From the NCBI GenBank assembly GCA_028641055.1, contig CM054062.1:143284144-143348143 (forward strand): a DNA stretch of 64,000 bases, given 5' to 3'. The stretch comes from Alopecurus myosuroides (taxonomy: Eukaryota; Streptophyta; Magnoliopsida; Poales; Poaceae). This document shows, piece by piece, positions 29,139 through 38,880 of the stretch; position 1 is the first letter of the stretch, and each line of letters opens with the position of its first letter. The notes beneath the pieces are model-generated. The model was not told the DNA's origin and searched no databases. It was given only the letters and a program-made list of their open reading frames with translations. The position numbers and the translations under genes are program-made.

Positions 29139-32100
29139 CTATTTCTCCGCCAACCCGGAGCCAATGATGGCTACGCGGTCGGGGAACTCGGGGTCGACCT
29201 GGACCTTCTTTGTCTCCTTGGCAGCTTGGAAAGCAGTACCATGCTGGGTACTCGGCACACCTTGTGCGCCAGCTTGTGCGGACTGAGCTATGGCTACCAC
29301 CTCGTACATCTTCTTCTTCTCGGCAGCAATCACCATCGACTCCGCCAACTGGGAGCTAGCAGAGGCACACTCCATGGACTTCTTGTAATCTCCAGAGATG
29401 GTGATGATGCCATTGGGACCAGGGATCTTCATCTTCAGATAAGCCACGTGTGTAGAAGCCATGAACTTGCTCAGAGCAGGCCTGCCGAGTAGAGCATGAT
29501 AGGGACTCTGGTGATCAACCACTTCAAACTGCAAGCGCTCTGTGCGACAGTTCTCCCGGGTACCGAATAGCACGTCAATCCATACTCGGCCAATCGGGTT
29601 GCATGAGATCCCGGGCACAATGCCATGGAAGGTGGTCTTGCTGGGCAGCATCATGTTCTCGGCCAGGCCAAGCTTCTCGAGTGTGTCCTTGTACACAATG
29701 TTGATGCTGCTGCCGTTGTCGATTAGCACCTTGCTGAACCTCACATTCTTCTCGGGACCTAGGAATGTAGGATCCAGCACCAAGGCATAGCTACCCGGAT
29801 TGGGCATCACCTTGGGATGATCTGCTCGGGTCCACCTGATCTCCTGATCACACCAGTACATGTAGTGAGGGACAGCAGGAATCACGGCATTGACTTCCAT
29901 GGCCTGCCTGTGCTGTGATTGCTTGTCGACTGGCTCAGAAGTGAAGATCATGTAGCTCTCATGGTGCTCTTGGTACTGATTGGAGCCATTGCCCCCATTG
30001 TTGCCATTGTTGTTGTTCCCCTGATAGTTGTTGTTGTTGCCTCTGTTGTTGTTGTTGCGGTTGTAGTTGTTGTTGTTGTTGCGGTATCTCTCATTGTTGA
30101 AGTTCTGGTTGGCTCCTAAAGCTACTTGGTTCACATTCTCCCTTCTCGGGTACACTGGCGGCCGAGCTGCGGGTGCGCGAGTAGGCTGCACATTGGCATT
30201 GGCTGCTGGCAGAGGAGGAGGAGGAGGCAAGCCATCACTCTTGATCGCCTCCCACCACTCGCACTGCCGAGTAGTGTGGTTAGCAGGCCTCGAGGGATGA
30301 TGAGTGTGAAAGCTGCATGGGCCATCCTTCATGTCATCGAAGAAAAACTTCTTCGGCTGCTCGGAGTTCCCGCTACCCGACTGAGAGGCGCGAAATGGCT
30401 TCTTGTTGCCTTGGCCCTGGTTCTGGTTTTGCCGGTAGGCTCCAGCAGGTTTCTGCCTCTGGCTGCCACCAGCTCCAACAGTCACTGCATTCACCTCCTC
30501 GGGATCATACCGATTGTCTACTCGGCGCTTGTTGCGGAACTCATTGCGCTTGCTGTTGCTGAAGTTTCTTCTCGGCTCAGAGGAGTCCATCAGTGGCTGA
30601 GTAGGATCACCGAGTGCGTACTGATCCGCAATCTTGATGGTCTCCGCCAGAGTGTTCGGCATCTCCCTCTGCAATCTCTGCCACAACATACTGCCATGCC
30701 TGCATCCCTGCGCAATACAAGTGATGGCCTGTGCTTCATTCACACCCTCGCAGGTGTTCCTCAAAGTGCTCCACCGAGTAAGATACTCGCGGTCCGTCTC
30801 GTCTTCTCGCTGCCTGCAAGCTGATAGCTGCTGTGGCCTATTCGGCCTCTTGTATGTGCTGGTGAAGTTGCTGATGAAGGCATCCGAGAAGTCCAGCCAG
30901 CAGTTGATGCTGTTCTTGGGCAAGTTGTTGAGCCAAGTGTGAGCTGGGCCCTCTAGCATCTGTGGAACATAGCGCACAGCCCATCTTCTGTTGCCATTCG
31001 CGATATGGACCGCGGTGACATAGTCATTGAGCCAATCTTCAGGCTTGGTGCTGCCATTGTAGCTCTTGGTGCCTCTTGCAAGCTGGAAGTTCTTCACGGA
31101 CGGCTCGTTCATGATGCGCGGGCCAAAGCACTCGGGGCCAGGAGGACCCGTGCTCTCCAGCCGCGCCGACAAGCTGATCCGGTCCAACTGATGCCTCGCA
31201 TCTCCCGGCGCCAGCACGCGCTCTCCAACACGGTCATGAATATCATAGCCAGCCATCTCCATAGCCGAGTAGCCATCATCATACCTGTCCACCTGCACAG
31301 CTGCAGGCTGCTCCACCGGGTTGGCGACTGGTGCCACTAGGCGCGGCTGCTGCCTCTGCCGAGTAGGCTGAGCTGCGGGTTGCCGAGAAGAACCTGGACG
31401 TGCGGCTTCTCGGGCACGGCTTTGAGCTTGATGGGCTTGAGAGCCTGCTCTTGCAGCGTTGTGTTCCCGCCCGGGCTGCTGCGGCACAGCAATCTGTTTC
31501 GCGGCAGCCGCCGGGTCATACACCTGCATCTGCCTGTCTCTGCCTGAGCGCCCGCTGCGGCTCTTCTCGCGGCTGGGATGCGGAGACGAGGCCTGATCGT
31601 TAGATCTAGCCGCGTGCGAGTGAACCACCTGCGAAGCTCCAGCACCCGGGTTGGCCTTCCGGAACTCCTCGTTCTGCCTAGCGGCCTCCAACACCAACTC
31701 GTTGAGCCTCTCCTGCTGCCTGAGACGCGCCTCTCCATCCAGGCGCGGCAACTCGGCAGCCACGGCCTCTGCAGCCCTGAGCGTCTTGGCGGGTGTGCTG
31801 TACCTTGGCCTTGTGAAGGTGTTCGCGGTGGCGGACTGAGCGGGCACCTCCGCAACCGTTGCCATCTCGACACCCAAGTTACGCCGCGTAGCGCCTACTC
31901 TGCTAGGCCTCCTGGCGACCGGCGTGAAGCCGTGAGCCTTGTTGTACTCGAGCTGGTCTAAACTCAGCTCAAGCCTGATCTTCTCCAACTCCGCCTGCTC
32001 GGCAAGCAGCTCCTGGCGTTGCCGCTCGAGCTGCTCCCTGGCGGCTAGGAGCTCGATGTCGGTGGGAGCGGGCATGCCAAGTCGCGTAGCAGACGCGGGG

Positions 32101-32420
32101 ATGACCGTAGAGGTGGAAGGCGGCAAGTTGCTCTCCCTCTCGTAGGGCCGGTGAGTCCTGCCACCAGCAGGCGGTTCGTCAACCTCCTCGGCGACGGCCG
32201 CAGCGCCAGTAGCAGCTGCGCCAGTTTTTGCCGCCAAACCCGTCACCATCACCTCAGCGCAGCTCGCAGAGCTGCATGCGGGCCTTCCGCGAGCAGCAAT
32301 CACCGCGGGAGGATCCTCCGCGTCATGCACCAGCTCGGGGTACGCGCTGTTGGCGACGGTGGCGACGTAGACGAGGTGAGAGCCGAAGGAGATCACCGTG
32401 CCGCCCTCAGGCATGGCCAT
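29139..32420 (-). CDS. Gypsy gag-protease polyprotein
   Basis: The open frame extends from 32693 within the LTR through the PBS. I place the start at MAMPEGGTVISFG (ATG 32420) as the first ATG inside the element; the true start is uncertain. An Ala/Glu/Arg-rich region precedes the capsid domain (RYVPQMLEGPAHTWLNNLP and WLDFSDAFISNFTSTYKRP). A Cys/His cluster (CSFHTHHPSRPANHTTRQC) replaces a classic zinc knuckle. An Asn-rich run (30000-30090) follows, then an aspartic protease with FSKVLIDNGSSINIVYKDTL and YHALLGRPALSKF. The frame ends at TAG 29141-29139, followed directly by in-frame pol. Either this is a nonsense change in a single gag-pol ORF or pol is made by read-through. Confidence 0.93.
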   Translation of the reverse strand: MAMPEGGTVISFGSHLVYVATVANSAYPELVHDAEDPPAVIAARGRPACSSASCAEVMVTGLAAKTGAAATGAAAVAEEVDEPPAGGRTHRPYERESNLPPSTSTVIPASATRLGMPAPTDIELLAAREQLERQRQELLAEQAELEKIRLELSLDQLEYNKAHGFTPVARRPSRVGATRRNLGVEMATVAEVPAQSATANTFTRPRYSTPAKTLRAAEAVAAELPRLDGEARLRQQERLNELVLEAARQNEEFRKANPGAGASQVVHSHAARSNDQASSPHPSREKSRSGRSGRDRQMQVYDPAAAAKQIAVPQQPGREHNAARAGSQAHQAQSRAREAARPGSSRQPAAQPTRQRQQPRLVAPVANPVEQPAAVQVDRYDDGYSAMEMAGYDIHDRVGERVLAPGDARHQLDRISLSARLESTGPPGPECFGPRIMNEPSVKNFQLARGTKSYNGSTKPEDWLNDYVTAVHIANGNRRWAVRYVPQMLEGPAHTWLNNLPKNSINCWLDFSDAFISNFTSTYKRPNRPQQLSACRQREDETDREYLTRWSTLRNTCEGVNEAQAITCIAQGCRHGSMLWQRLQREMPNTLAETIKIADQYALGDPTQPLMDSSEPRRNFSNSKRNEFRNKRRVDNRYDPEEVNAVTVGAGGSQRQKPAGAYRQNQNQGQGNKKPFRASQSGSGNSEQPKKFFFDDMKDGPCSFHTHHPSRPANHTTRQCEWWEAIKSDGLPPPPPLPAANANVQPTRAPAARPPVYPRRENVNQVALGANQNFNNERYRNNNNNYNRNNNNRGNNNNYQGNNNNGNNGGNGSNQYQEHHESYMIFTSEPVDKQSQHRQAMEVNAVIPAVPHYMYWCDQEIRWTRADHPKVMPNPGSYALVLDPTFLGPEKNVRFSKVLIDNGSSINIVYKDTLEKLGLAENMMLPSKTTFHGIVPGISCNPIGRVWIDVLFGTRENCRTERLQFEVVDHQSPYHALLGRPALSKFMASTHVAYLKMKIPGPNGIITISGDYKKSMECASASSQLAESMVIAAEKKKMYEVVAIAQSAQAGAQGVPSTQHGTAFQAAKETKKVQVDPEFPDRVAIIGSGLAEK
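29985..30100 (-). repeat. Asn-codon microsatellite in gag
   Basis: The plus strand is a run of GTT/TTG triplets; on the coding strand it reads mainly AAC/AAT (NNNNNYNRNNNNRGNNNN). It is a low-complexity, slippage-prone linker before the protease, still in frame. Confidence 0.9.
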
Positions 32421-32548
32421 GCCGCCGAAACAGCCGGCGTTGTCGGTGACGAAGTCAAAGGAGCCGAATCTGTGGACAAGGCCACAGACCACGCGCTCCG
32501 CTGAAGAAGATCCCGTCCGAACAGAAACTCCAGCCAGCGCCGCTGGTT

Positions 32549-32566
32549 GCCCCACGGTGGGCGCCA
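32549..32566 (-). other. Gypsy primer-binding site
   Basis: On the minus strand, two bases after the 5' LTR end (CACGACA), the sequence is TGGCGCCCACCGTGGGGC. This TGGCGCC-type PBS is common among grass gypsy elements of the Tat group, from memory. I cannot confirm which tRNA it matches without a tRNA set. Confidence 0.8.
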
Positions 32567-32568
32567 AC

Positions 32569-33466
32569 TGTCGTGGTGGTGTGACGGCAGATGCCATGGG
32601 ATGGCTAAAGATGTGGGGACGAAGGACGCTGGAGGTGCTCGGGGAGGGATCACGCGACGAGTAGCCGCGTGAGGTACGAAGTAAACACTGCAAACAACAC
32701 GATCTACCCAGGTTCAGGGCCCTCGTGAGGAGGTAAAACCCCTACTCCTGCCTTTCCTTGTGTATTTTGGTATCTCACCGAGTAGCCACAGTACAAGGTT
32801 CTTGCTACCGAGTAGCCACTCTCCTCTAGATGATGAACCAGGTCAAGAACTAGGGTTCCCAGTATGCGATCTAGGTCAAGATGTGTTCGATCCTCACGCA
32901 GGAGGCGGCGGGGCACCTTATATACATGGTGCCCAGCCGGATACGTCCAAACATGGACAAGTGTCGACATAGTGTGCACATCGTCCTTCTTCCGGGTTCC
33001 CGCTGACAGCTTTGGTTCCTAACCTTGGCTTCATCTGGAAAGTCGTTGGGCAAAACTAGGGGACAGACTGGTATCACTGTACCTAAGCACAGAGTAGGCC
33101 CCCCTTATCCTGCCACGGCCTGCTTCCATGCTGTCACTGTCAGGCAGCCCGGTCCCAGGTGAACAGTAGTTCGAATGCTGCCAAGTACGGACCCAGGATA
33201 CGCGGGATCCTGTGTCAGAACGGCTCCTTTGACTTTCTGGCCCGAGTAGGTTCCCGCCAATTGTTCCCGCCAATTGTACTCGGGCCAACTCTTCTACTCG
33301 AAAGGACATAACTTGATTGGTATCTCCTTCTGGTCATCTTGAGGTGAGACCGAGTAGCAGTCGACCGGGTAGCGAGTACCGGGTAGTCGGCTACTCGACC
33401 AAACCTCTCTTCTGTAAGACGCCTTTACCACTTGCCTTTACCCTACTCGGGGGTAACCCCCCGACA
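32569..33466 (-). repeat. Gypsy 5' LTR (right on + strand, 898 bp)
   Basis: Matches the left LTR with six substitutions. It has an extra 13 bp because TTCCCGCCAATTG is tandemly duplicated at about 33251-33277. The ends are TGTCG...CGACA, and it is followed by the GGAAC duplication. It would drive gag-pol transcription leftwards. Confidence 0.97.
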
Positions 33467-33471
33467 GGAAC
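33467..33471. repeat. Gypsy target-site duplication, right copy (GGAAC)
   Basis: GGAAC directly follows the terminal CA of the right LTR and matches 18127-18131. Confidence 0.95.
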
Positions 33472-34040
33472 ATTACGGGTAACTCGACTTCCCAAGTGTT
33501 GTGTTCCCACGAGGTGGACGATGGGTGCGAAGTCTGCATTCCCTCCGAGTAGAAAGAGTAACATGTATGACTGGTCGATCAGCCTGGAGAGGTACCGTGA
33601 GTTGCGAAATTTGAGTCACGCGGCATGTATCAAGGCATGTCAATCTAATGAGGCGTCTCAGCATTTGAAGATGGTTCTGAATGCACAAGCTGACGGGAAG
33701 GAATAAACTAGTGATAAGAATGGTTGCATTAGGTTTGGTCCGGTGCTTCCACAAACGGCGCAACTTGATTCTGGAGATTTGGGAAAGGTTCTGGATCCTC
33801 TGCATGTGCAAGGCCGAGGTGCGCCGAAGAAAAGGCTGTAGGCAAAGATGAGGAAGACAAGATCAAATGGGAAATGTGGCTATTGCGGGGAGGAAGGTCA
33901 CAATAGGCGTACGTGCGAAAAGTTGAAAGAGGTATCAAATCTGTCCAAATTTGGTTTTTCCATGTGCAGTACTCAATACTATGGTGCATTTATTATATAT
34001 TTTTATTTTATTGTAGGCAAACAAGCTGCGAGAACTTTGA
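33472..34040 (+). pseudogene. FAR1/FHY3-related gene, 3' part with CCHC knuckle
   Basis: This continues the gene broken at 18131. Frames include CVPTRWTMGAKSAFPPSRKS, YDWSISLERYRELRNLSHAA and then VLDPLHVQGRGAPKKRL. The CCHC knuckle is CGYCGEEGHNRRTC (C-x2-C-x4-H-x4-C). These are the C-terminal features of FAR1-related proteins. A stop (TAA, about 33703) and frame changes break it. A small intron (33932-34016; donor GTATCA, acceptor TTGTAG) leads to a last exon ending KLREL at TGA 34038-34040. Confidence 0.85.
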
Positions 34041-34429
34041 TAGCAACCGGGCATGCCCATTTAGTGAAGCAACTGATTTAGATCAGAGCATTTTGGAGCA
34101 GTTTATGCCTTTTTTTCTTGCGGACATTTAACTTTTGTTCTAGTTTTGTCAGATTTCTCTTTCTCAGACCCCCAATCTCCTAATGAAAATTGTGCCAAAG
34201 TATCAGTATTGAGATCTTACATAAACACCTAAGCAAGATTCTATGGGAGAACTTCTTTATTGCGTACTCATGAAGCATTTGGTGCAATTTTAGATCACAT
34301 GCTTTTAGTGAATCTGTTAGCGCAAGTTGCATCCTGTACTTCATCGGTCGCTGTATATGGAAATGTATCTGCCATTCTAGCCAATTCAACCTATGCACAG
34401 CTGAAGGGATGCAAATGGGATTTTTCCTA

Positions 34430-34552
34430 TTGGTAGTGGTACTAGGGTGTGATTTATGATCGTCACAGTGAGGCCTGTGAGGGGTTTGAATTAATATTGG
34501 TAGTGGTACTAGGGTGTGATTTATGATCTGTCACAGTGAGGCCTGTGATTTA
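34430..34552 (+). repeat. Direct repeat, two copies of about 55 bp
   Basis: TTGGTAGTGGTACTAGGGTG and the following GTGATTTATGATC-GTCACAGTG, then AGGCCTGTGA, occur twice in tandem, separated by about 10 bases. They differ by one inserted T. This is a recent local duplication. Confidence 0.85.
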
Positions 34553-35944
34553 CTTCACTATGGATGTGATCACGTCGTTTATTTACCTTGAGATAACATG
34601 AATATAGATGCAAGCAGTTTATCATCTCTCGTAAAAACAAGATATTCACCCACTTGCTAGCACTAGCACCGCCATTTTAACATGAATTTGTGTACGTACG
34701 TGGTCGTGCTGCTTCGAGGAGTGGCACCCACCGGAGTCCTGCTGCTCGGCTGCATTGCCATCCATCAAGGACGACATCGTCGAGGTTATCTTGCTCTCCG
34801 TGACACTCCTGCTGGTTTCATATGAATCGACGGTTGCTCAGTGCAGATGCTTAGCTGCTGCTCTGTGTGTGTGTCTCGCTGCCAAACAAAAGGTGTAGGT
34901 GCTTAATGAGGAGCAGAGATCTTGCTAGGGACTGCCCATAGCAAGCACTTGTCGTAGGTGATGATGCCATGCCTGATTTACTAGCTTAGTAATAAGTAGT
35001 ATGTAGAGCTCCTGTTTGTGTCTTGTGTACTCGAGAGCTGAGTTAGTATCTGCTTTGTGGTAGTGTCAGTTAGATGCTTTCATTATTTTGATCCGATGCC
35101 TACAATATCATACTTGTACAGCATGATGAATATATATACAAATTTCTTGTCCAATGGTTTGTAAACCATGCTTTGTGGTACTGTCCAGTGGTTGTTTATA
35201 TTTTATAATTGATGACTCGATCTTATTGTTGTATTGCGTATGGATATAGTTTAGAGCTGCCTGTTTGTTCTTGGTCCATAGTAGTCTATGAACTAGGATT
35301 ATCGGACTTGACCAACCAACCAACCACTGCAGGAGGGAGCATTGCTTTCCGGTTCTGACCGGGTGGATATGATTTCTTTCTGAACTGACCAACCAACCAC
35401 TGCAGTTTGCTGTGTTGCAAGGTCAGTGCTAAAACTTAACTTGTCTATATTTGGTTCCGATGATGAATTTTTCTTTTACTTGCTTCTTGGTTCAGTTTAA
35501 AACCGATCCTCTAGAAAGATGTATTATGTGTCGGCCTATAATTTTGGTCCTCTGAATAGATGCTTTATGCATTTTCCTTTTACTTGCTTTGTGGGTTCAT
35601 TGTGTCTATTCATAATATCCTGAAACCATCTAGGCCTGATCGTTAGAGGTTCTAATACTAGCACTTCTGCCATGCCACTACAATATGAGGTATAAAAGAA
35701 CTCTAGATCCACTTTACAGCTGCCAAATGAGTTTGCTGTGATGAATTTGAAGTGATTTATTGATGTATCTTTCAGAGTTTTCTTCTTTGCAAATCAGTTG
35801 CTTCACAAGCATGGTCTACGTACCCTAGTATGTCTTTCTTACATGCCCACCAAGTTTTAGTGGAATAACTTTTAGCCATCACATGGTAATTGTTTATGAA
35901 GCTACCAGCACTCGTCAGTGTCACTTATCAAAACATTTCATGTT

Positions 35945-35971
35945 CCCGTGCTGATGCATGGGCTACACTAG
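35945..35971 (+). mobile_element. Helitron-type 3' terminus (orphan)
   Basis: CCCGTGC-TGAT-GCATGGG forms a 7-bp hairpin with one G-T pair, followed after five bases by CTAG and then T. This is the structure of grass Helitron 3' ends. The spacing is shorter than usual. I could not find a matching TC 5' end, so the extent of the element is unknown. Confidence 0.45.
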
Positions 35972-36835
35972 TATATCTTGTCTGTGTGTTGAGAAATAGT
36001 CTGTGCCTTCCATTTAGGTGAAATTTTCTTGGTATGTTGCTGTGCACGTAATGGACGAGCCGCCATGCCTTGTTCGACTAGCGATAGGAGCTTGCTGCTG
36101 CTGTTTCCTTGAAGCTGACGGTGATAGCAGGGTAGTTCCAGTACTGAAGCAATAATTGTAGCACTCAAGTGCAGACTGTGTGTGTAGAGAACATTTTCTG
36201 AATAATATGAATCTTGTACCAGCAAATGCTCATTTTCTATCATTCGATCGGTTGTTTATCGCAGTGGTGGAAGACAAGCTCCTGTGGTGCTGCTGGAACT
36301 GGGCTGGCCATGGCATCCCGCGCTTTGTGCCGCGGTAGGCTTGGCCTAGCTCGTCAGCTCCGGACCGATGGTGAGCTGCGGTTGGAGTACCAGTGCTAGC
36401 TGGTATGGTAGGTTCACTGTGACGCGCCTCGAGTTACTTGGACTGCACAAGAGGCATGTGTTTCTTTGCGACACGGATGATGTCGCCATGCCCAAAGAAA
36501 TATACGAAGGCCGCCGTCTCCCTGGAGCTGACGGTCATATATAGGAGGAGCCAGTGTTATTGTTTTAGTAGTGGGGCCAGTGCAGAATTTGTGTACGTAC
36601 GTGGGTAGTGAAGATTCGTTTGATTATATGTACAGTGTCATAAAATAGTTACGATTCTAGCAATCAAGACCGGTGGTGTGAAGTTTAGATTCACCAGCCA
36701 GTTAGTTTGAACACAAGACAAGGGAAAAAAAAGAAATGTTCCGACCGCTGCTGAAATGCATTGAAGATAAGGAAAATAAAGGTTCCAAATGGAGCTATTA
36801 TTTATAGAATTGTCTAGTTGCTGATACACATCAGT

Positions 36836-38684
36836 TTACTCTGCGTGCTCCTCATTGTTGTCAAAAGTCAAAGTCTTCTTGGGATTGTTAAGTGGAGAGC
36901 GCACTATTCCTGGTGATGATCCATATTCATCCAAGACCCTGTCGCCAATATTAATGTGCCCCAATGGTGGATATTCCTGTAAAAAAGAATACAAATGTAT
37001 TAAGATTAACATAAAAATGATGTAGGCAAAAATTTGATAAAATATCTATAAGTTGTGCACTATAGATCGTCATCACTCATGCCACCGTACATCTCACTGT
37101 CATCTGAGTCTGAGTATTCACAATTCCTCACAATGTACAAGTCACATTTTTTTAATCCTTCATGAACTTGCATCATTTGATCCACATCCTCTTCACCTGA
37201 AATTAAGACCATTCCTTTTGGTGGTACACACCCAGGCTTGATGTAATACACATCAGAAAAGGATTTGTACCTATGATCATACAAATTCTCCACCATTGTC
37301 GACCGGTCCACTTTGCCTGGTTCATTAAATATCATTAAACCAGGTTTTCTCTCGACGTATCCTTTCGGAACTTGATACAGTCTTCGGTCCTTAAAAACAC
37401 AGAATTCCATCACAAGTACCTACATACGACTCCCTAGCATCAGTTTTACCACGATATATCATACATATTTTCAGAGGTTAGAACTATCAATGTGACATAG
37501 TTACCGGGGGAGAATCTGAGAGCGATTGTTCCGACGACGGGATGTGTAATTGTTCATGCTCAGCCTGCAGCGGTTTGTAAGAGGGTGAAGATTTCTGTGT
37601 TGGTGACACAATAATTTTTCTTTTTTAAATGAATATACCTTTGTGTCTGTCATCGCACTGCCTTGCATCATCTTCGCTTCCTTGCGGATCTTATCCAACT
37701 TGGCCTCGTAATCCATGACCTCATGTACCTCTTGTAACTTCTGATCCATCTCGGCATTCATGAAGTCCATCTTTGCACCCTTGAGTTGTATACCATGGTC
37801 AATGTCCAGAGGAGAATATGAGAGATATTTTTTCGAATATGGGATGTTGAATTGTTCATGCTCAGCCTGCGGAGATTGTAAGACGGTTAAGATATGTGTG
37901 TCAGTGACAAACATGAAGTTAAATTTCGAAAATGAATGTACCTTTCTGTCTATCATCGCACTTTCCTGCAACATCTTCGCTTCCTTGCGGATCTTATCCA
38001 ACTTAGCCTTGTAATCCATGACCTGATGCTCTACTTGTGACCTCTGATCCATATCGGTACGTGGCGGCATGTTTATGAAGTCCATCTTTGCACGCTTGAG
38101 TTGTACATCACGGTCCATGTCCTGGATAGAATATGAGAGAGATTGTTTCAATAATGGGATGTGGCAGCGTTCGGTGACATAATGAGAATTCAGTAAGGAA
38201 AACAATGTACCTTTGTATCTATACTCATGCGGTTCTGCATCATCTTGCCCTCCATTCTGATTTGCTCTAGCTTAACCTTGTAATCCATGTCCATACGCTC
38301 TTGTCGTAAGTTGTGGTCCATTTCAGCACGTGTCTGCATGTTTATTGAGTCTATTTTGGTACGCTCGACACGCAAAATGTGGTCCATATCTTTACGTTCC
38401 TCTTGCAACTTCCGGGCCATCTCCTCATGCATCTGCTTCAATGTACGGTCCATGGCTGCACGCTCTTGCTTTACCTTCTTATCCCTTCCCTCACGCTCCC
38501 TCTGCATCTTCTTGCACATTTCCTCATGGATTTGCTTCAAATTATGGTCCATATTCCCGCGCTCCTGCTTTATAGTGAGGTCCACAGCCGCACGTTCTCT
38601 TGCAATCTTCTGATCTATCACATCACGCTCCCATTGAACCTTATTGTCCATCTCCTCACGCTGCCGTTGAAGCTTGTTGTCCAT
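36836..38684 (-). CDS. Multi-exon coiled-coil gene of 11-residue repeats with PB1-like C-terminal segment
   Basis: No family is recognised for the whole protein. Minus-strand exons inferred from GT-AG sites: 38211-38684, 37942-38121, 37639-37866, 37505-37564 and about 37060-37419. The first exon is exactly 14 consecutive 11-residue units (MDNKLQRQREE, MDNKVQWERDV, IDQKIARERAA and so on) plus IDTK. Exons 2 and 3 are homologous blocks of the same period (MDYKAKLDKIR and MDYEAKLDKIR). Such hendecads predict an extended coiled coil. The last main exon (MEFCVFKDRRLYQVPKGY, then KSFSDVYYIKPGCVPPKGM) resembles the PB1-like/MuDR N-terminal domain. Another possible exon with its own stop is 36836-36976 (YPPLGHINIGDRVLDEYGSS). 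The 5' end continues upstream past a splice acceptor at 38685. Confidence 0.55.
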
Positions 38685-38822
38685 CTATGCGAGTGAAGCA
38701 AAAGGAGTTAAATATTAAAAGTAAATAAATGATCTGATATTTGTTATCTCTTTGTTTGCATACAGTTTTAGTGAAAATATTAAAACTAAATACACCATAT
38801 TCTCTGATTACCTCATGCATCT

Positions 38823-38880
38823 GCTGATTGTTCGATTAAATTAGCCCCTCTTTTAAGCTTTCCAGTTTTTTGTTCTATTA
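38823..38880 (-). pseudogene. Possible upstream exon of the coiled-coil gene with an in-frame stop
   Basis: On the minus strand KLESLKEGLI-stop-SNNQQMHE is followed by a GTAATC donor (38822-38817), which could join to the MDNKL exon in phase. The stop is TAA, one base from CAA. This suggests either a decayed gene or a chance ORF. The Helitron begins 29 bases further upstream in gene sense. Confidence 0.3.

Larger units (their letters stand above)
18132..33466 (-). mobile_element. Tat-lineage Ty3/gypsy LTR retrotransposon, 15.3 kb, nearly intact
   Basis: The element runs on the minus strand: 5' LTR (32569-33466), PBS, gag-protease, RT, degenerate RNase H, archaeal-type RNase H, integrase, then a large region with an opposite-strand gene, and 3' LTR (18132-19016). 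Integrase after RT-RNase H defines Ty3/gypsy. The extra RNase H and the large 3' region with an antisense ORF point to the Tat clade, which includes Grande- and RIRE2-type grass elements. Comparing the LTRs by eye gives six substitutions over 885 bp plus one 13-bp duplication in the right LTR. The polypurine side of the 3' LTR reads GGGGACTGC at 19017-19025. Only one in-frame stop is seen in gag-pol. Confidence 0.96.
34041..36835. other. AT-rich non-coding DNA downstream of the FAR1 remnant
   Basis: No convincing gene is present. It holds a ~55-bp direct repeat (34430-34552), a short repeat GACCAACCAACCACTGCAG (about 35310 and 35387), and a Helitron-type 3' end at 35945-35971. A GC-rich 36250-36400 patch has one short ORF without recognisable family. 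GAATTTGTGTACGTACGTGG occurs at both 34683 and 36583. Confidence 0.55.

Noticed and set aside
32421..32693. Gag start at 32693 inside the LTR
   Set aside because: The frame is open through the LTR and PBS, but the translation includes non-coding PBS sequence. An ATG inside the element (32420) is more credible, though the start is not proven.
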